Source: Micromussa lordhowensis (taxonomy: Eukaryota > Cnidaria > Anthozoa > Scleractinia > Lobophylliidae). From it: DNA of 64,000 nt. The translations under genes and the position numbers were made by a program. Shown here in pieces: positions 1-11,824 of this stretch (position 1 is its first letter; every line of letters begins with the position of its first letter). Where the stretch lies: contig OZ026603.1 in NCBI GenBank assembly GCA_964020085.1, positions 1,628,301-1,692,300 of the forward strand, in the 5' to 3' direction. Under the pieces are notes generated by a model, which was given only the letters and a program-made list of their open reading frames with translations, had not been told where the DNA came from and searched no databases.

Positions 1-182
1 GCTCAAGTGGATATACCCAGACCGCAGAGGAGTATGTGAGGTAAAAATAAGTGGTTATTCGACAAATGACTGACATTCTGCAACATGGAAATTGGTCAGG
101 GCTCGGCTTAAACAGTAGGTTTGTACGACTCGACAATATCTTTTCGAAATTTTATTTTCAATGGATTTTTCTCAGCGTGCTC

Positions 183-540
183 AGATGCGGCTAACAATAA
201 AAATAAACATGAGGCATGCCATTGTATTCTCGTCAAGAGATAAGTCCTTGTGTAAGTGGCGTCCGATTTGCTGTTCATGAGGTACAAAAATAATCTGCCG
301 TAGATGCGGCTAACAATAACATAAACATGAGGCATTGTTTGAGGTGCGGGATTGCGGAAAATTAATTCAGTTTTCAAAAGAACGAGGCATCATACAATGA
401 GCTCTTTTGTTTTTTAATGAGGTGCAAATGAGATGCAAGGTGTTTTTCTGCAATCCCGCACCTTAGAGGAGTCATTGTTTTCTCATCAAGAGATAAGTCC
501 TTGTGTAACTGGTGTCCGGTTTAATTTGCTTTTAATGAGA
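183..540. repeat. Tandem dimer interrupted by a fold-back insertion
   Basis: A unit of about 120 bp starting AGATGCGGCTAACAATAA occurs at 183-301 and again from 302. In the second copy a 132-bp segment (341-472) interrupts the unit, flanked by the direct repeat CATTGTTT (333-340 and 473-480). The insert carries GGTGCGGGATTGC near its left side and GCAATCCCGCACC near its right. An 8-bp target duplication fits a non-autonomous hAT-like element. Confidence 0.6.
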
Positions 541-1224
541 TAAAAAAACAAGTTTATCGTTTCTCGAAGGAAAAAGCTAGTGCCAAGATTCTGATAACAG
601 GTCATTGGTTGCCAGGAGCGGTACATGCAGTATTTCGGGCTGTTTGGCTGTAGAAATCACTCGGCCGCCATGTTCGACAAAATCTTGGCGACTCACACTC
701 AGCGATGTTTTTGAAGTCCAAACTTTGTTTGAACCTTCAACACCCCTTCAACACTGGACATATTACTTGAATGCTTTGCCCAATAACACGCAGAAAATAA
801 CAAGAAAACATGGCAACTCTCACCTTTTGTCGACAAAAACGGTTAGGAACACGAGGAGAAATGCAACATTGCGAAACGTTTCACAGTCGATATTTTTACG
901 GAAAGAGATCGCACTTTTACGGAAAGTGGTCGGTGAATTCGCTTTGTTACACTGGTATTTATGTGTTTCATACAAAAAGACGTACTGCCAGATTCGAAGT
1001 GAGAAAAGCTCTAAACAATAAGTTTGTTTGTGTTTTTGTAACCTGTTAAGTCTATCGAAATTGGATGCTTATCAAATTTACTACCGTCATGATCTTGCGC
1101 CAAGAAAAGCGATCGTGATCCGAAGGTCTCCGTAAGCGGCTTCGGAATCAAAAGCCCTCGTAAATCGACTCTATCCACATTGTAGCTACTCGCGCATGCG
1201 CAGTAGCTACAAAAAAGTACAGAA

Positions 1225-1813
1225 TAGATCGTTTTCACTGTCACGCAATAAAAAAATAAATCGAAAACTATCCAGTGGAAAAAGCTAAGAAATTGTGATG
1301 TTATAGAAGATACAAAAATAAGACACTTCTCCAAGTTTTAGCCCTGTGCGTTTCTCCAAACTTCAGATATTCGTCGAAATGTTTCGCAGAAATTTACAGA
1401 GCCCAGTATGAAAACGCCATGTTGGTGTACCTCCATGGTACACCAATATGGCGGCCGGAAAATAGTGTAAACATCTGGAACTTACCTTGGCTTTCTAGGC
1501 GACTGATTATCAGTACTGAAACATCCAGTACTTATATAAGCACTTTTCCTAATGCTCTAGCTTCTAACTGGGCTCAAAATCATGAGATAAAGTATATATT
1601 TTTCAACAAATTTGATCGTAGCCTTGTGCCACGCACCTCCATAACTCGGAAATTCAAAATGCTCTGGTTTCCAAACGGAGCACGCTATTGAGCTGCAAAG
1701 TTGTAAACAGATATACATATGTCACCTCTTATGCCGGATGAGGATGAAAATTTTTGTGGATCTTTAGTTTTAGATTTTAGAAAGTGATGACGTCACGTGA
1801 AAACGATCTATAG
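1225..1813. mobile_element. Fold-back DNA element (MITE-like)
   Basis: The left end reads TAGATCGTTTTCAC and the right end GTGAAAACGATCTATAG, so the termini are inverted. Inside, 1424-1452 is a palindrome built on TTGGTGTAC and GTACACCAA. No transposase frame is visible. Elements with this TTTTCACGTGACGTCATC-like end are common in corals (from memory). Confidence 0.5.
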
Positions 1814-2617
1814 AGACTCGGAGCTTCAATTTTAAATCAATCTGTCGAGATGTCAATAGTACACAGCAAAATTTGGATTCATCCAGCATTGGACCGGCGT
1901 GTCACGCAATCTTCCTCGCCTGGTCCCGGTTGTTCAAGCGGGGGATAACGCTATCCAACAGATAAAAATCCGTGTAGTATGCGATTTGTCACTGGATAGG
2001 AGATTTATTATTGTTCTAGCACATAGTGTTATTCATCCCAGTTTGAACCACCGGGGCGTACAGAAAACAGTGACTGTCATTTTGGGAAAACCTGAGATAT
2101 AATCTCGTACCCAGATCTCACTCTCTTTCCCGCTTGGCCGTGGGAGATATGATTACTGCTCAGGTACTTTGGGCTTCAGATGATAACACGTTCAAACTAG
2201 TAGCATAGACTAAAAAATGGAAATGCAGTCTCATTTATTTCCTCGCTGGGGACTACCACATTGTCTTAGCTACCATTACCTCACTATATATGGAAACTGA
2301 ACCAATATTACATCAGAAAATTAGAACCCGTATGTACAAGAGAATCTACCATCGGAAGATATGTTACAATTTTGTCGAGTTTCTCCAAGTGTTCCTGTTC
2401 CAAGGTCTAGTCTGGCTTTCTTTCTTATTTTAGCCATTCGTTAATTATCTATCGAAATTTCTATATTACTGGTAGAAAATGCCTCCTATGTCGGAGAGGA
2501 ACCTGGAGAAGGCGTGTACAAAACATTTACTTTCTGAGTAGTGTCGCAATTTTTCATGGGCGTTCTATTCAGAAGCCCTACCGACAGTCAATAATCAGAT
2601 GGTCGTACACGACGTGC

Positions 2618-5600
2618 TTAGTGAACTGTTGAGCTTCTTTCCCAGCCAGGTTGCGGTGCGATCATGGGATTATCCGCTGGAGGTTCGCTCGCTGGCGCAT
2701 CGGCTAAAGGTTGCTGCTGCTCATCTGCTGGTGGCTGTGGAAAAAAATTACTCTGATCGCTGGGTGGTAGTTTATCGCTTTGAAGCGCCAACTCTTGATT
2801 TTCATTTTGAAAGGCGTTCATCAAGGAAGCATCGCTAAGACCAGTTTCCATACCAGGTTGATTTCCTGCTAAACCGGGTAGTAAACCGGCTTCGTGATCA
2901 AGTTCGTCGTTTTGAAATGCACCCATAGGTGGTATTCCCGGTGGTATGGCTGGTGGCATGAACGGTGGCATGGGTGCCATTGGTGGCTGCAAGAAAGGTG
3001 CCTGAGGCGCTTGTGGCTGCGGTTGGTAAGCCAGCGGTTGCTGGGTCATTGAAGGCCCATAGGCTCCTTGGGCAGGGTTCGCTGCTGCTGCTGGAGGCGC
3101 TGCTTTGAGGGAAAAAATCAGTCTAATTAGCGGTTTCCTTGCTAAGCATCGCTTACAATCTGTTTATTAAACCAATTTCTATAGAACATACGGGAATTCA
3201 ACCTTTATTTATTCAGCAATGGACCGATATATAGAAGAACAGACGATGAAAAGGAGTTGCACTAAGAAAGGGCATGAGCTACGTTTTCCCTCGCCTGGCA
3301 CCAGTTCACCATAGCTTGGGTTGGGCTTAGTCTGTTCCAGGCTCTGGGTTTGTGAGGGCGAACGAAAGGGGAACGACGAGAGCGCAAGAACGAGCGGAAA
3401 CTGGAAAAGAAAGTGGCCCTTTCTCGTGCCAGTCCCTCGCCTTTTTTTCACTCGTTCTTTGCGCCGACTTCTTACTTCTTACCAAACGCCAAGAATAGGC
3501 TAGGTTGGGCTCGGTAAAGGCAACTGGAATTTTTGTGACGTCTCACTATCTATCCCACGATGTCATGCGTGCACTGACAACAGGTTTAGTTGTCCAAATC
3601 TGATTTTCCTTACCTGGGGGAGGTGCGGCCGCTATGGAAGAAGCAGGATCACATAGAAACAAAGAGAGCAACGTTAAAAATGTTGATAATTGAAGATAGA
3701 TAGAAAACTTTTAGTTCGTTAGCGAGAAAAAATGCAGCGCCTTACTGCCGGCCGGGTCAGAGCGCGGAACGTGACAGACGCGTTAAGCGCACCTCACGTT
3801 CTACCTCATCAAACTGCCTGTTCTTCACGCTAATCACCAGAGAGCGTATTGTATGGCAGTACATGAAAACGTATGGTAAATTTGAAGCGCGATAATGAAA
3901 TGCAATTACGCTCGCGACTTTCCTGATTCCGGCAGTATGCAGAACGCGTGTCTATATGAGCCTGGTGCATCGTCTTGCTCACCATGAGTCTTTCCGTAGT
4001 GAATAGAGCGCATGCCCAGTATCTTAGAGTTTCAGGCTTCGAATCCCTTTTGGGATTCAGAAATTTTTCCGGGTTATTCACAAGCTCGTGTCCAAATGAA
4101 CGTTATCTTTCTATTAAGTTGCTGATAGAAAATTGACAACTTTGGCCCTCACTATCCTCCCCTCCTATTCTACACAAAGCGCGCTGTTGAGACCAACACC
4201 CCAGAGGGGTACTCGCAGTGTACATGACGCGGAGGGGTATTTTTTGCGAGCCCCCCCCCCCCCCCCAAATACATAAGCCTGAAATTTTACAACCAAAAAA
4301 ATACATCAGATCCTCCTGTCATGCATACCGCGAGTACCCCCTCCCCCCTCCCGGGACCAAGATAGGTAACTTTGTTAACGTACCTGCTGGATCCTTGATA
4401 CATGTTGGTCTGTTAACAGCGATGGCATCCTTGCATTTGGGCATCACGCATGGAACATATTGAACCTTGCATGTCTGACCGACAGGACACTGGAATTTCT
4501 GATAAGACACACACAAAATTAAACGGAAGCAAACAAGATCAGACAGCATGCTATAGGAACGGACTACATCAGATACCTCATAACAGATACCACATAACGA
4601 GATGTAGGTTGTTGTAGATTTACGACATCTCAATCAATTATAAAAAAAAAACAGAAAAATTGTTGGTTTTTTGTGGAAATCGCTTTCAAATAGTGCCCTT
4701 AGCACGTAGCTTGATTCAACATACCTTGCACGGGTCGGGATCACGCACTGAAAGAAAAGTAGAGATACCAGGTTAAGGAGTTTAAAAAACACGTCACCGC
4801 AATATATACTTGAAAGTATAGAACCATTGCGGTTGAAATAACATGTACGCGATTATATCAGCCCGTAGTTTGGTCAGTGACGTTGCCAAGCTACATCATA
4901 TAAGCGCGAATTCAGTTGGCAGCAGAAAACCGATTCCACTTGTTACTCCGTCGCTTACGATCCAATAAAAACCGGATTGTCGGAGTTGGAAGCAGAAGCC
5001 GGAGAATAAACCAATCAAAATGCTCGATTCCGGGCCTTGTGATTGGTTGGTTCTTCTGCTTCTGCTTTTGAGTCCGACAACCTAGTTTTCACTTGATCAT
5101 AAGCGACGGAGTCGTAATCGAAATTGGAAGAAATGCAAGCGTTCTGATTCTTCCCACTCCGATTTCGTCGAGCTTATTGTTAACCTGATAACGTGCGAGT
5201 GTACATCTAAGGATTACGTAACGCTTAAAAGGCCATTCAAACACAGTAATGAACGCAATTGTCTCCTGTTCACTTATGACTCCGCTTAAGACTCCGATTA
5301 TCGAGTTTCACTAGGTCGTAAGCGCTCTTATAACTCCCACTCCGACTCCGTCGGTAGCGAAAAACCAGCCTTTAAGCTTACGTATTGGCCATCATGAATC
5401 TATTCAGCTCATTAACGTTGTTCTAGGATTGGTCAGAGGCACGGGGCACTAATGGTTGTGCTTGGTTAAAGTCCTCTTGCCGCGTTTCTGGGCAAGACAC
5501 TCAACGGCATTTTATACATGAAAGACCATCTCAGGTATGGACGCAACTTGGGGCGACCTTCACATTTACAAGATTCTTTATAATTGGGTAAACGAAACAA

Positions 5601-7066
5601 TAAATAAAGAACAAACAATACCTAAGAACAACAGAGGTACAAATTAACAAGAACGAATGAAAATAGAGGTTTAATTTTGAAGTGGTGCTGGCCAACCATG
5701 GAGCGACGAAACTAATGCTAGAGAGTAAGCTGCGATGGACAAGCTTCTAGTCGAGGAAAGGTAGCATTACTCCTTGTCGCTTTATCGGTGATACGCCTTA
5801 GCGCTGCGAGTGAGCCCTGTGGCCGACCCCTTACATTGGGTCAGATTTTAAACTTTAACTTATAATTCCTTGATCAAAACAAGCAGATGCATGTCACGCC
5901 GAAGTGGAAAACGCTCATTAACGGAACGCGTCAACCTTGCCCAGTAGCGTTCGTCATAATTAGTATAATGCTTAAACTTGCTTACGTGTTGGCGTGCAGA
6001 CCATGCCTCCACAGTAGTTCCTACAACACTTCCGATCAGCGTCACAGTGACTGTCTTCTGAACACTCAGACTCGGTGCACTTAGGATTAGCGTCATCTGG
6101 CAGCACATAGGCCACGCCCCAAAAATTCAACCGAGGGTCCTTTATTTTAAAGTTGCTCTCGGGTTTAACACACAAACCAGTCCGTGAGAGGTATCCTGTG
6201 CGAGAGAGGAACAAACCAGTGAGGTTGCTAAGTAACATGCGCTGTTAAATTGACATGGGTGTTTTCGGTGAAGCTTTCGCTATTCTCTGATTGATCAGGG
6301 GAGGGGGCATAGCCCACCATGAACTAGCACCTTACCAGGGAATGGAAATAGCTACTTATTCTACATAAACGTTTCGGTCAAAGAAACGTTAACGTAGTCC
6401 GAATTTCATTTTAACTTTATTCAATTCGTTGTAAACTCGTGTATAGTAAACCAAAGTGATAAAATAATAAAATAATTCAGTCTTGATGCTGTCATGGTTT
6501 TATGTTTCTATTATTGAGGACAAGCATGATTTCGGGAACGGTAAGTGTTACCTCTTTTATTTCTCTTTATGGATCCTGTATAGAAATTAAAAAGAAAAGA
6601 AAAAAGACAGCAATTTAGCGCCATTTGACAATAAGACATAGACGGACAGACAGTTTATTTTACTTGAACAACACACTTAGCTGCGGTAATTAAGGGTGCG
6701 TCCCATAGATTTGATGTGTTATGTACATGTATACAGTACTCCACAGGTTTACAACTTTGGTGCGTGCGAATGGTTTCGTATACGAAATGAAAAATTTAAA
6801 ACGCGGCCAACGACAATTGTAGCTTCAAACAGTGTTCAATATTGAAATGCGCATACATTTTATTGTACACGGAGGCGAGGAACGCGCAGTACATATGTCG
6901 CGCGCGCATACGCGTGGACCAGCCGTGGGACAAAGCCTTCCATCTAGCTTCATAACAATTTTTACAACAAATCAATAGATCTAGAAATCGACGAACTGAA
7001 CTTGTGCTTACCTGACTGGCAAAGCATGGCATATCCAGCCAAAAGTAATACTACAAATGCCCTCAT
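2618..7066 (-). CDS. Secreted WAP-domain protein with Pro/Gln-rich tail (6 coding exons)
   Basis: Coding exons in transcript order: 7066-7012, 6195-5986, 4747-4725, 4498-4384, 3631-3614, 3102-2618. All have GT-AG borders and compatible phases, giving 301 aa. Residues 1-18 form a signal peptide (starts MRAFVVLLLAG), so the product is probably secreted. Residues 27-85 hold eight cysteines (27, 58, 63, 69, 75, 76, 80, 85) spaced like a WAP four-disulphide core. Residues 95-129 form a second module with six cysteines (95, 100, 106, 113, 118, 129). Residues 135-301 are rich in Ala, Pro and Gln (for example MAPMPPFMPPAIPPGIPP), probably disordered. WAP domains are known as protease inhibitors and extracellular-matrix parts; the role here is inferred only as extracellular. 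It may be a mucus, matrix or skeleton-associated protein, or a protease inhibitor. The start is the only ATG giving a signal peptide spliced in frame. Exon 5 is a microexon of 18 nt. Confidence 0.8.
3614..3631 (-). other. 18-nt microexon of the WAP gene
   Basis: This microexon encodes residues AAAPPP, flanked by a TTCCATAG acceptor and a GTAAGG donor. It is phase 1 on both sides, so skipping it would keep the frame. It joins the cysteine-rich part to the Pro-rich tail. It is inferred from splice signals and frame only. Confidence 0.6.
4204..4342. mobile_element. Fold-back element in WAP intron
   Basis: GAGGGGTACTCGCAGTGTAC on the left is matched in inverse by GCATACCGCGAGTACCCCCT on the right. 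A run of 16 C lies at 4251-4266. The element lies in the intron between WAP exons 4 and 5. Confidence 0.5.
4946..5116. mobile_element. Fold-back element (ACTCCGTCGCTTA ends)
   Basis: The left arm CTCCGTCGCTTACGATCC, with GGATTGTCGGAGTTGGAAGC inside it, is inverted on the right as GCTTCTGCTTTTGAGTCCGAC and CATAAGCGACGGAGTCG. Weaker fragments of the same motif continue to about 5352. It lies in the WAP intron between exons 2 and 3 and shows no coding capacity. Confidence 0.55.
5430..5850 (+). repeat. Probable diverged SINE remnant
   Basis: TGGGCAAGACACTCAACG and, further on, GCTGCGATGGACAAGCTTC and ACTCCTTGTCGCTTTAT resemble in order the body of the SINE at 17927-18226. An AT-rich stretch separates the two halves. 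It lies in the WAP intron between exons 2 and 3. Confidence 0.35.
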
Positions 7067-7127
7067 CCTTCACCTCATCCAGGGATTCTTCTTCTAACAA
7101 GGGAAGAAAACCTCAAATAAAACCACA

Positions 7128-7887
7128 GATGGCTACCCTGCGAGAGAGAGAGTCCCTTCTCTTTCTGCTCGGTGAGAGACGAGAGGGAAACTCAGCTGAC
7201 AATCGCTCGATTTCTTATTGTGCATGCGCAAACTACATCGGCATGTCGCATATGCCCTGCTTTGTCATGCGAAGCGTTTGCTGGCAATCATTTGTCTAGT
7301 GATATATTTCCGGTGAATCATTTACTTGAATTTCGACCGTTTATTTGTTAGAGCGGGAACTACGGAAATGCCGTAACGTTCTATGAAGTACTGAGCAACA
7401 AAAGAAACAAACGAATTAAACCAAAATTTGCTTCACTCAAGACCGGGCTGTCCATCGCGTGCTTCGCAAACTACACAAACTGTTTCTGAATAACTGAAAA
7501 CTTAACATGTGGCAATGAATAGCTTGTTAAGGTGAGTTAATGTACAGCAATAGTTTCTGTATCTGCGCAAACAGTTTTGAATTTGATGCGTACGCGGACG
7601 AACCCATGTCAGTGCAGTGCTGCCATTCCAATTGTAATTTTGTAGCCAATCACAGGGAGCAGATATTGTCAGCAGTCTCGTAAATCAGTAATAGCGTTTT
7701 GAATCCTTTCTGTCATGGGTAAGTCATAAACCGGTTAAAACTTGTCAAAAACCAGTATTTTTAATTTATCCGTGCCTGGTTGTAAACGGTGGCTGCTCAA
7801 ACGATCGAGCGATTGCAAGCAGAGGTTTTCTCTCGTCTCTCACCGAGCAGAAAGAGAAGGGAATCTCTTTCTCGCAGGGCACAGCTG
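7128..7887. repeat. Inverted repeat beside the WAP gene start
   Basis: The arm at 7128-7211 (with CTTCTCTTTCTGCTCGGTGA) is found inverted at 7799-7887 (with TCACCGAGCAGAAAGAGAAG). Arms of about 85 bp are separated by about 590 bp. The inner arm ends about 60 bp upstream of the WAP start codon, so the element covers the likely promoter or 5' UTR. Confidence 0.6.
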
Positions 7888-8531
7888 GCAAAACGTAATG
7901 TGCATCGATTACCGAACTGACGGCAATGCTTGTTGTACCTTTAAGAGGTTTGCTATATCACTTAAGATGTCTAATTCCACATTAGTATACCTATAGTTAC
8001 AGTTGTTTAGACATTTAGTTAGTGCAGGGGCTCACAATGAACTTGAAATACACAGACCATTAGAATTCAGTACGGTCAGTACTAGTTGGAATCTTGGTAT
8101 AAATCTTCCAGGCGCACCCAAACCGCGCCCGCAAATGGAGAGTCTAGTAACTTGAATAGTTCCAGTGTCACCCGCCTCATTCCACGCGCGGCCATATGGC
8201 GAGAGCCCGGACTTCCCACCTCCCTCCTCTCCCCTCCACCCATAGTCTCGCCCTCCCCACCTGAGGAAATTAAATCTTTAGCTGAGTAGTTATCATTCAA
8301 TGCATTTTTCATTCCTTTTCATTGGCCCAGAGCCTCCCACGTGACCTGCAGATAACTGCTTACAAATAATGGTCTGCTCGTGCGTAGTACCGTATAAAGG
8401 TGTTTCTCTGCAAATAATATTCTGCTCATGCGTGATTGCAACCACGCCTTTACGTGAAAAAATGGCGGATCGCTTCCCTGAGCTGTCAGAGAGTGATTTA
8501 AATATAAAAGCAAAATTCGTGATCTAATGAG

Positions 8532-8565
<34 letters not shown>

Positions 8566-9853
8566 CTTGATTTGCCAGTGTCTCGTAGATCAATTATCCA
8601 CTATTTTGCTCAACCTTGTCCAATAATTGCTTATTACTTGCGGAGATACAGTACCGGTCACAAGATTTTAAATTTAACTGTTCAAATTATATTTCTGATA
8701 TTTTTAAACTAGTTGTGGCTCTGTTAATTATTATGCCATGTGACGACATTCACTAAGAAAGATAAACCCAGGAAACGCATTTAGCCTGCTTAGATCGACA
8801 TATGGCAAGCTCAACGTTTACTGGTATTTGCTTCTCTTAAAAATTTTGGAACGTTTTCTGCAAGAGAGAGCTTTCTGGCAAAAAAGTACGCAGAGGCAAA
8901 ACAGTGAGGAAGAAATCCCTGCCGTTTTTTCCGTTACTTTTTCACTACTTCATTCCTGTTCCCTACCTGTGCACTTTTCAAACTTAAACGTGAGATAGAG
9001 AGTGTTGCCCGGAAGACTTCAAAGACTTCTCTACTGTGTTTTTCGATTGTGTTACAATCTATGAGTCCTTGATTGTTCTGTTCTTTATTTATTCTGCCGC
9101 GATCACTGGGTACCCGTTTGTTTCAACGGCAGGTTGTTGATACTTTCGCGCACGAGTAGATTAAAAATATTCTCCTGACGGCTAACCTGAGCAGAAATAC
9201 TTCAATCAGAAATATTCCACTGTAAGGGAACTAACATATTCTGTCGACATCAGAGGTGTAGAGCGATTTTTTCTTTTTTAAAAGCGCACTAGTAAAGGCA
9301 TAAAATGACGAGTTTGATTTCCCTTGACAACTTATGTCAGTACAGGCCATGTCCAACTGTCTCAAGAACTTAACATCAAAATATCGACAATTCCTTGGAG
9401 ACTGAAGTCTAAGCATCTAATTACGTCTTTACCAATTGCAGATCTTACAGCAAAAGGGTAAAACACACCGGTTGAATATAATGATAAATGAAAAGATCAT
9501 TTTGATTCCGTCGAAATTGCCCCCAGTCTTTTTCAGTTATCTCGATCTCTCGGCGACGCAGCAAGCGAAATAAACCGAGGAATGTTTCTCAGAAATCAAA
9601 TTCAAACCCCTGTAAAATATTTCTTAAAACTGTTTAACTTACCTTTCTAAGGGCAACTTGAAATTTTCAATATTTTTTCGTCTTCCTTCCTTCGTGCATA
9701 ACTAATTCTCGGGTATTACCTCATTTCCTGAGTATGAAGGAATCGACACCATAAACCGCTGACCAGGTAAATCGTCATTTAGCACAAAATGGAGTGTGAT
9801 ATGTTTTAGCGTTTATTGCAAGGAAAGAATGACTTATGTAAGAATGTAATTTG
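7888..9853. other. Spacer, nothing recognised
   Basis: AT-rich sequence with a polypyrimidine patch near 8217-8264. Only short, uninterpretable frames are present. I see no gene or clear repeat. Confidence 0.5.
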
Positions 9854-9955
9854 GTTTGGCCAGAGTAGACCTTTCCACAAATATCCGATATTATTGTGGG
9901 ATATTTAGAAGTTTCCGAGGTATTTAAAAAACGTGATTGTTAGGAATATTCATAG

Positions 9956-10039
9956 GGTAATTTGGTTTTATCAACTGGGTTGATAATGTGAATTGGCCAC
10001 CGTAAAGAGCTTTCGAGCGTTAGCCCTTCGTCGGAGCGA
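9956..10039. mobile_element. 84-bp insertion with 14-bp target duplication
   Basis: The segment is flanked by exact direct repeats of AGGAATATTCATAG (9942-9955 and 10040-10053). It contains the hairpin TTATCAACTGGGTTGATAA and the sequence CTTTCGAGCGTTAGCCCTTC, which recurs widely in cnidarian DNA (from memory). Duplication length suggests target-primed integration of a short non-autonomous retroelement. Confidence 0.6.
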
Positions 10040-10290
10040 AGGAATATTCATAGCTTTTTTTTTGGCTTAGCCCTGTGTTTTCCTCGCTATTTTCATGAAG
10101 AAATACTCAATTCTATGCTAGAAATAATCCAGTTCAGCGATTTTTTTACTGAGAAAATGTATTCCAAATCACTAAAAGCGCTAACGCAGCAAGGTCCAAA
10201 ATGGCGGATGCTGATGACACCGAAGTGCCTGAACCTTCTTGCTCAACTCCTACTGCTACAAGAAAATTTAGGAAAGTTTGGCCTAAGTGA

Positions 10291-11824
10291 TTCAGAATCG
10301 ATTTATTTTTAAAACACAATGATCGGAAAAACTTTGTTAAGAAGGTGGGTAACCTCAAGACCAAACTTGCAGCTTGGCGCTCGCGTAAACTCTCTCTGTT
10401 CGGAAGGTGCTTGATTTCGAAAACCCTAGGACTATCTCAAATTGTCTATTCGGCTTCCATGCTTGACATTCCAAATAATTACGCATCTGGAATCCAATCG
10501 CTACTTTTCCAGTTCCTATGGAAAAACAAACCTGACAAAATCAAAAGACAAGTCTTATATCAGGACTATTGCGATGGTGGTTTGCGGGTCACTAATGTTG
10601 AAATCCAGCATCTCCTCCAAAATAATGACAGGGAATCGGATACTTGGTCAGCAATTCCGAAATTTTATTTTAACAAGTATGGGGGTCTTAATTTTCTCTT
10701 ACGCTCCTACTATGATGGAAAACTTCTAAAAGTTTCAGACCTTCCAGCCTTTTACAAGGATATCCTGTCTTCTTTCCTGGATCTAAAGACTCTTTATAAC
10801 TCTAAAGTTGAACAAGAGCTGATTCTCTTTAATAATAAAGAGATCCTCATTGACGAGAGGACTATTTTTTATCACGATTGGGTTGAAAAAGGTGTCTTGA
10901 CGCTGCATGATTTACTCGACGCTAGTGGTAATTTTTTACCATTTGAACAGTTCCAGCAGCGTCATGCAATTAATTGTAATTTCCTCACTTACTTCCAAAT
11001 AATATCTGCAATCCCGAGCGCCTTACGGAAAAAAGCCAAGGAGCATGCTAAGCCTAATGTCAACTTTTTATCCGGCGACACCTTATTTCAGTTATCCTCG
11101 GACTTAACCATTGACCTTTTGAAACTTCGATCCAAAGACTATTATTGGCTTTTTCTCAATAAACGGAAGGCCCAGGCCACTGGTCCAATGAAATGGGACC
11201 GCGACTTTGCGCCGTCGGCTTTGCCATGGAACCAGATCTTTAATAGAGTGAGGGTTATCTGTAAAGAGAATCAACTTAGAGAATTTTACTTTAAGCTAAT
11301 ACATCGCATTGTCATCACGAAGAAAGAACTTACTCTTTATGGAATTACAGACAATAATATATGTTTCTACTGTGGTGAGCCTGACTCAATTCTTCATACA
11401 TTTCAAAACTGTAGTATAACTTCTTCTTTTCACAATCGACTGTTGAACTGGTTCAATGAGATGCATAACACCTCAATATCCCCAGCAAATTATGAATTGT
11501 TATTTGGTATACCATGTGGGAAGGATAATAACAATCTTAAGAAACTGAATTTCTGTTTATTATTTGGATTGAATGCAAAAGTAAATTATAAATTAAGAAT
11601 AGAAAGTCAAGTTTCTGGCGCTCTTTTATGATGCTTCTTCGCACGTTCTGTTAATACTTTTAAAAGGTTTTAGAAATATGCATTGCTACCAAAATGTAAG
11701 TTATATGTAAGTCAAATGTAAACTCAAAATTATATAAAGTGTAAGTCGATTTTAGTATTATGTTGTAAATTGTAAGTTTAGTAACACTGTGATGTAATAT
11801 ATACATAAGTAAATAAATAAATAG
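10291..11824 (+). mobile_element. Truncated LINE, 3' end of ORF2
   Basis: An open frame from 10291 to the stop at 11629-11631 encodes the region following the reverse-transcriptase core of an L1/Tx1-like LINE (starts near KNFVKKVGNLKTKLAAW). A terminal CxxC-x7-HxxxxC finger (CFYCGEPDSILHTFQNC, about 11362-11412) is visible. There is no upstream RT core or endonuclease. The 3' end has an AAAT-type tail (11809-11824), typical of LINE insertion. The 1.3-kb frame is intact, suggesting a fairly recent copy, but it is not a host gene. Just before it, an ATG at 10201 opens a 29-codon frame ending at 10290. Confidence 0.75.

Noticed and set aside
605..1049. Two overlapping plus-strand frames
   Set aside because: Low-complexity, no homology and no splice or promoter context. 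They lie in repeat-derived spacer.
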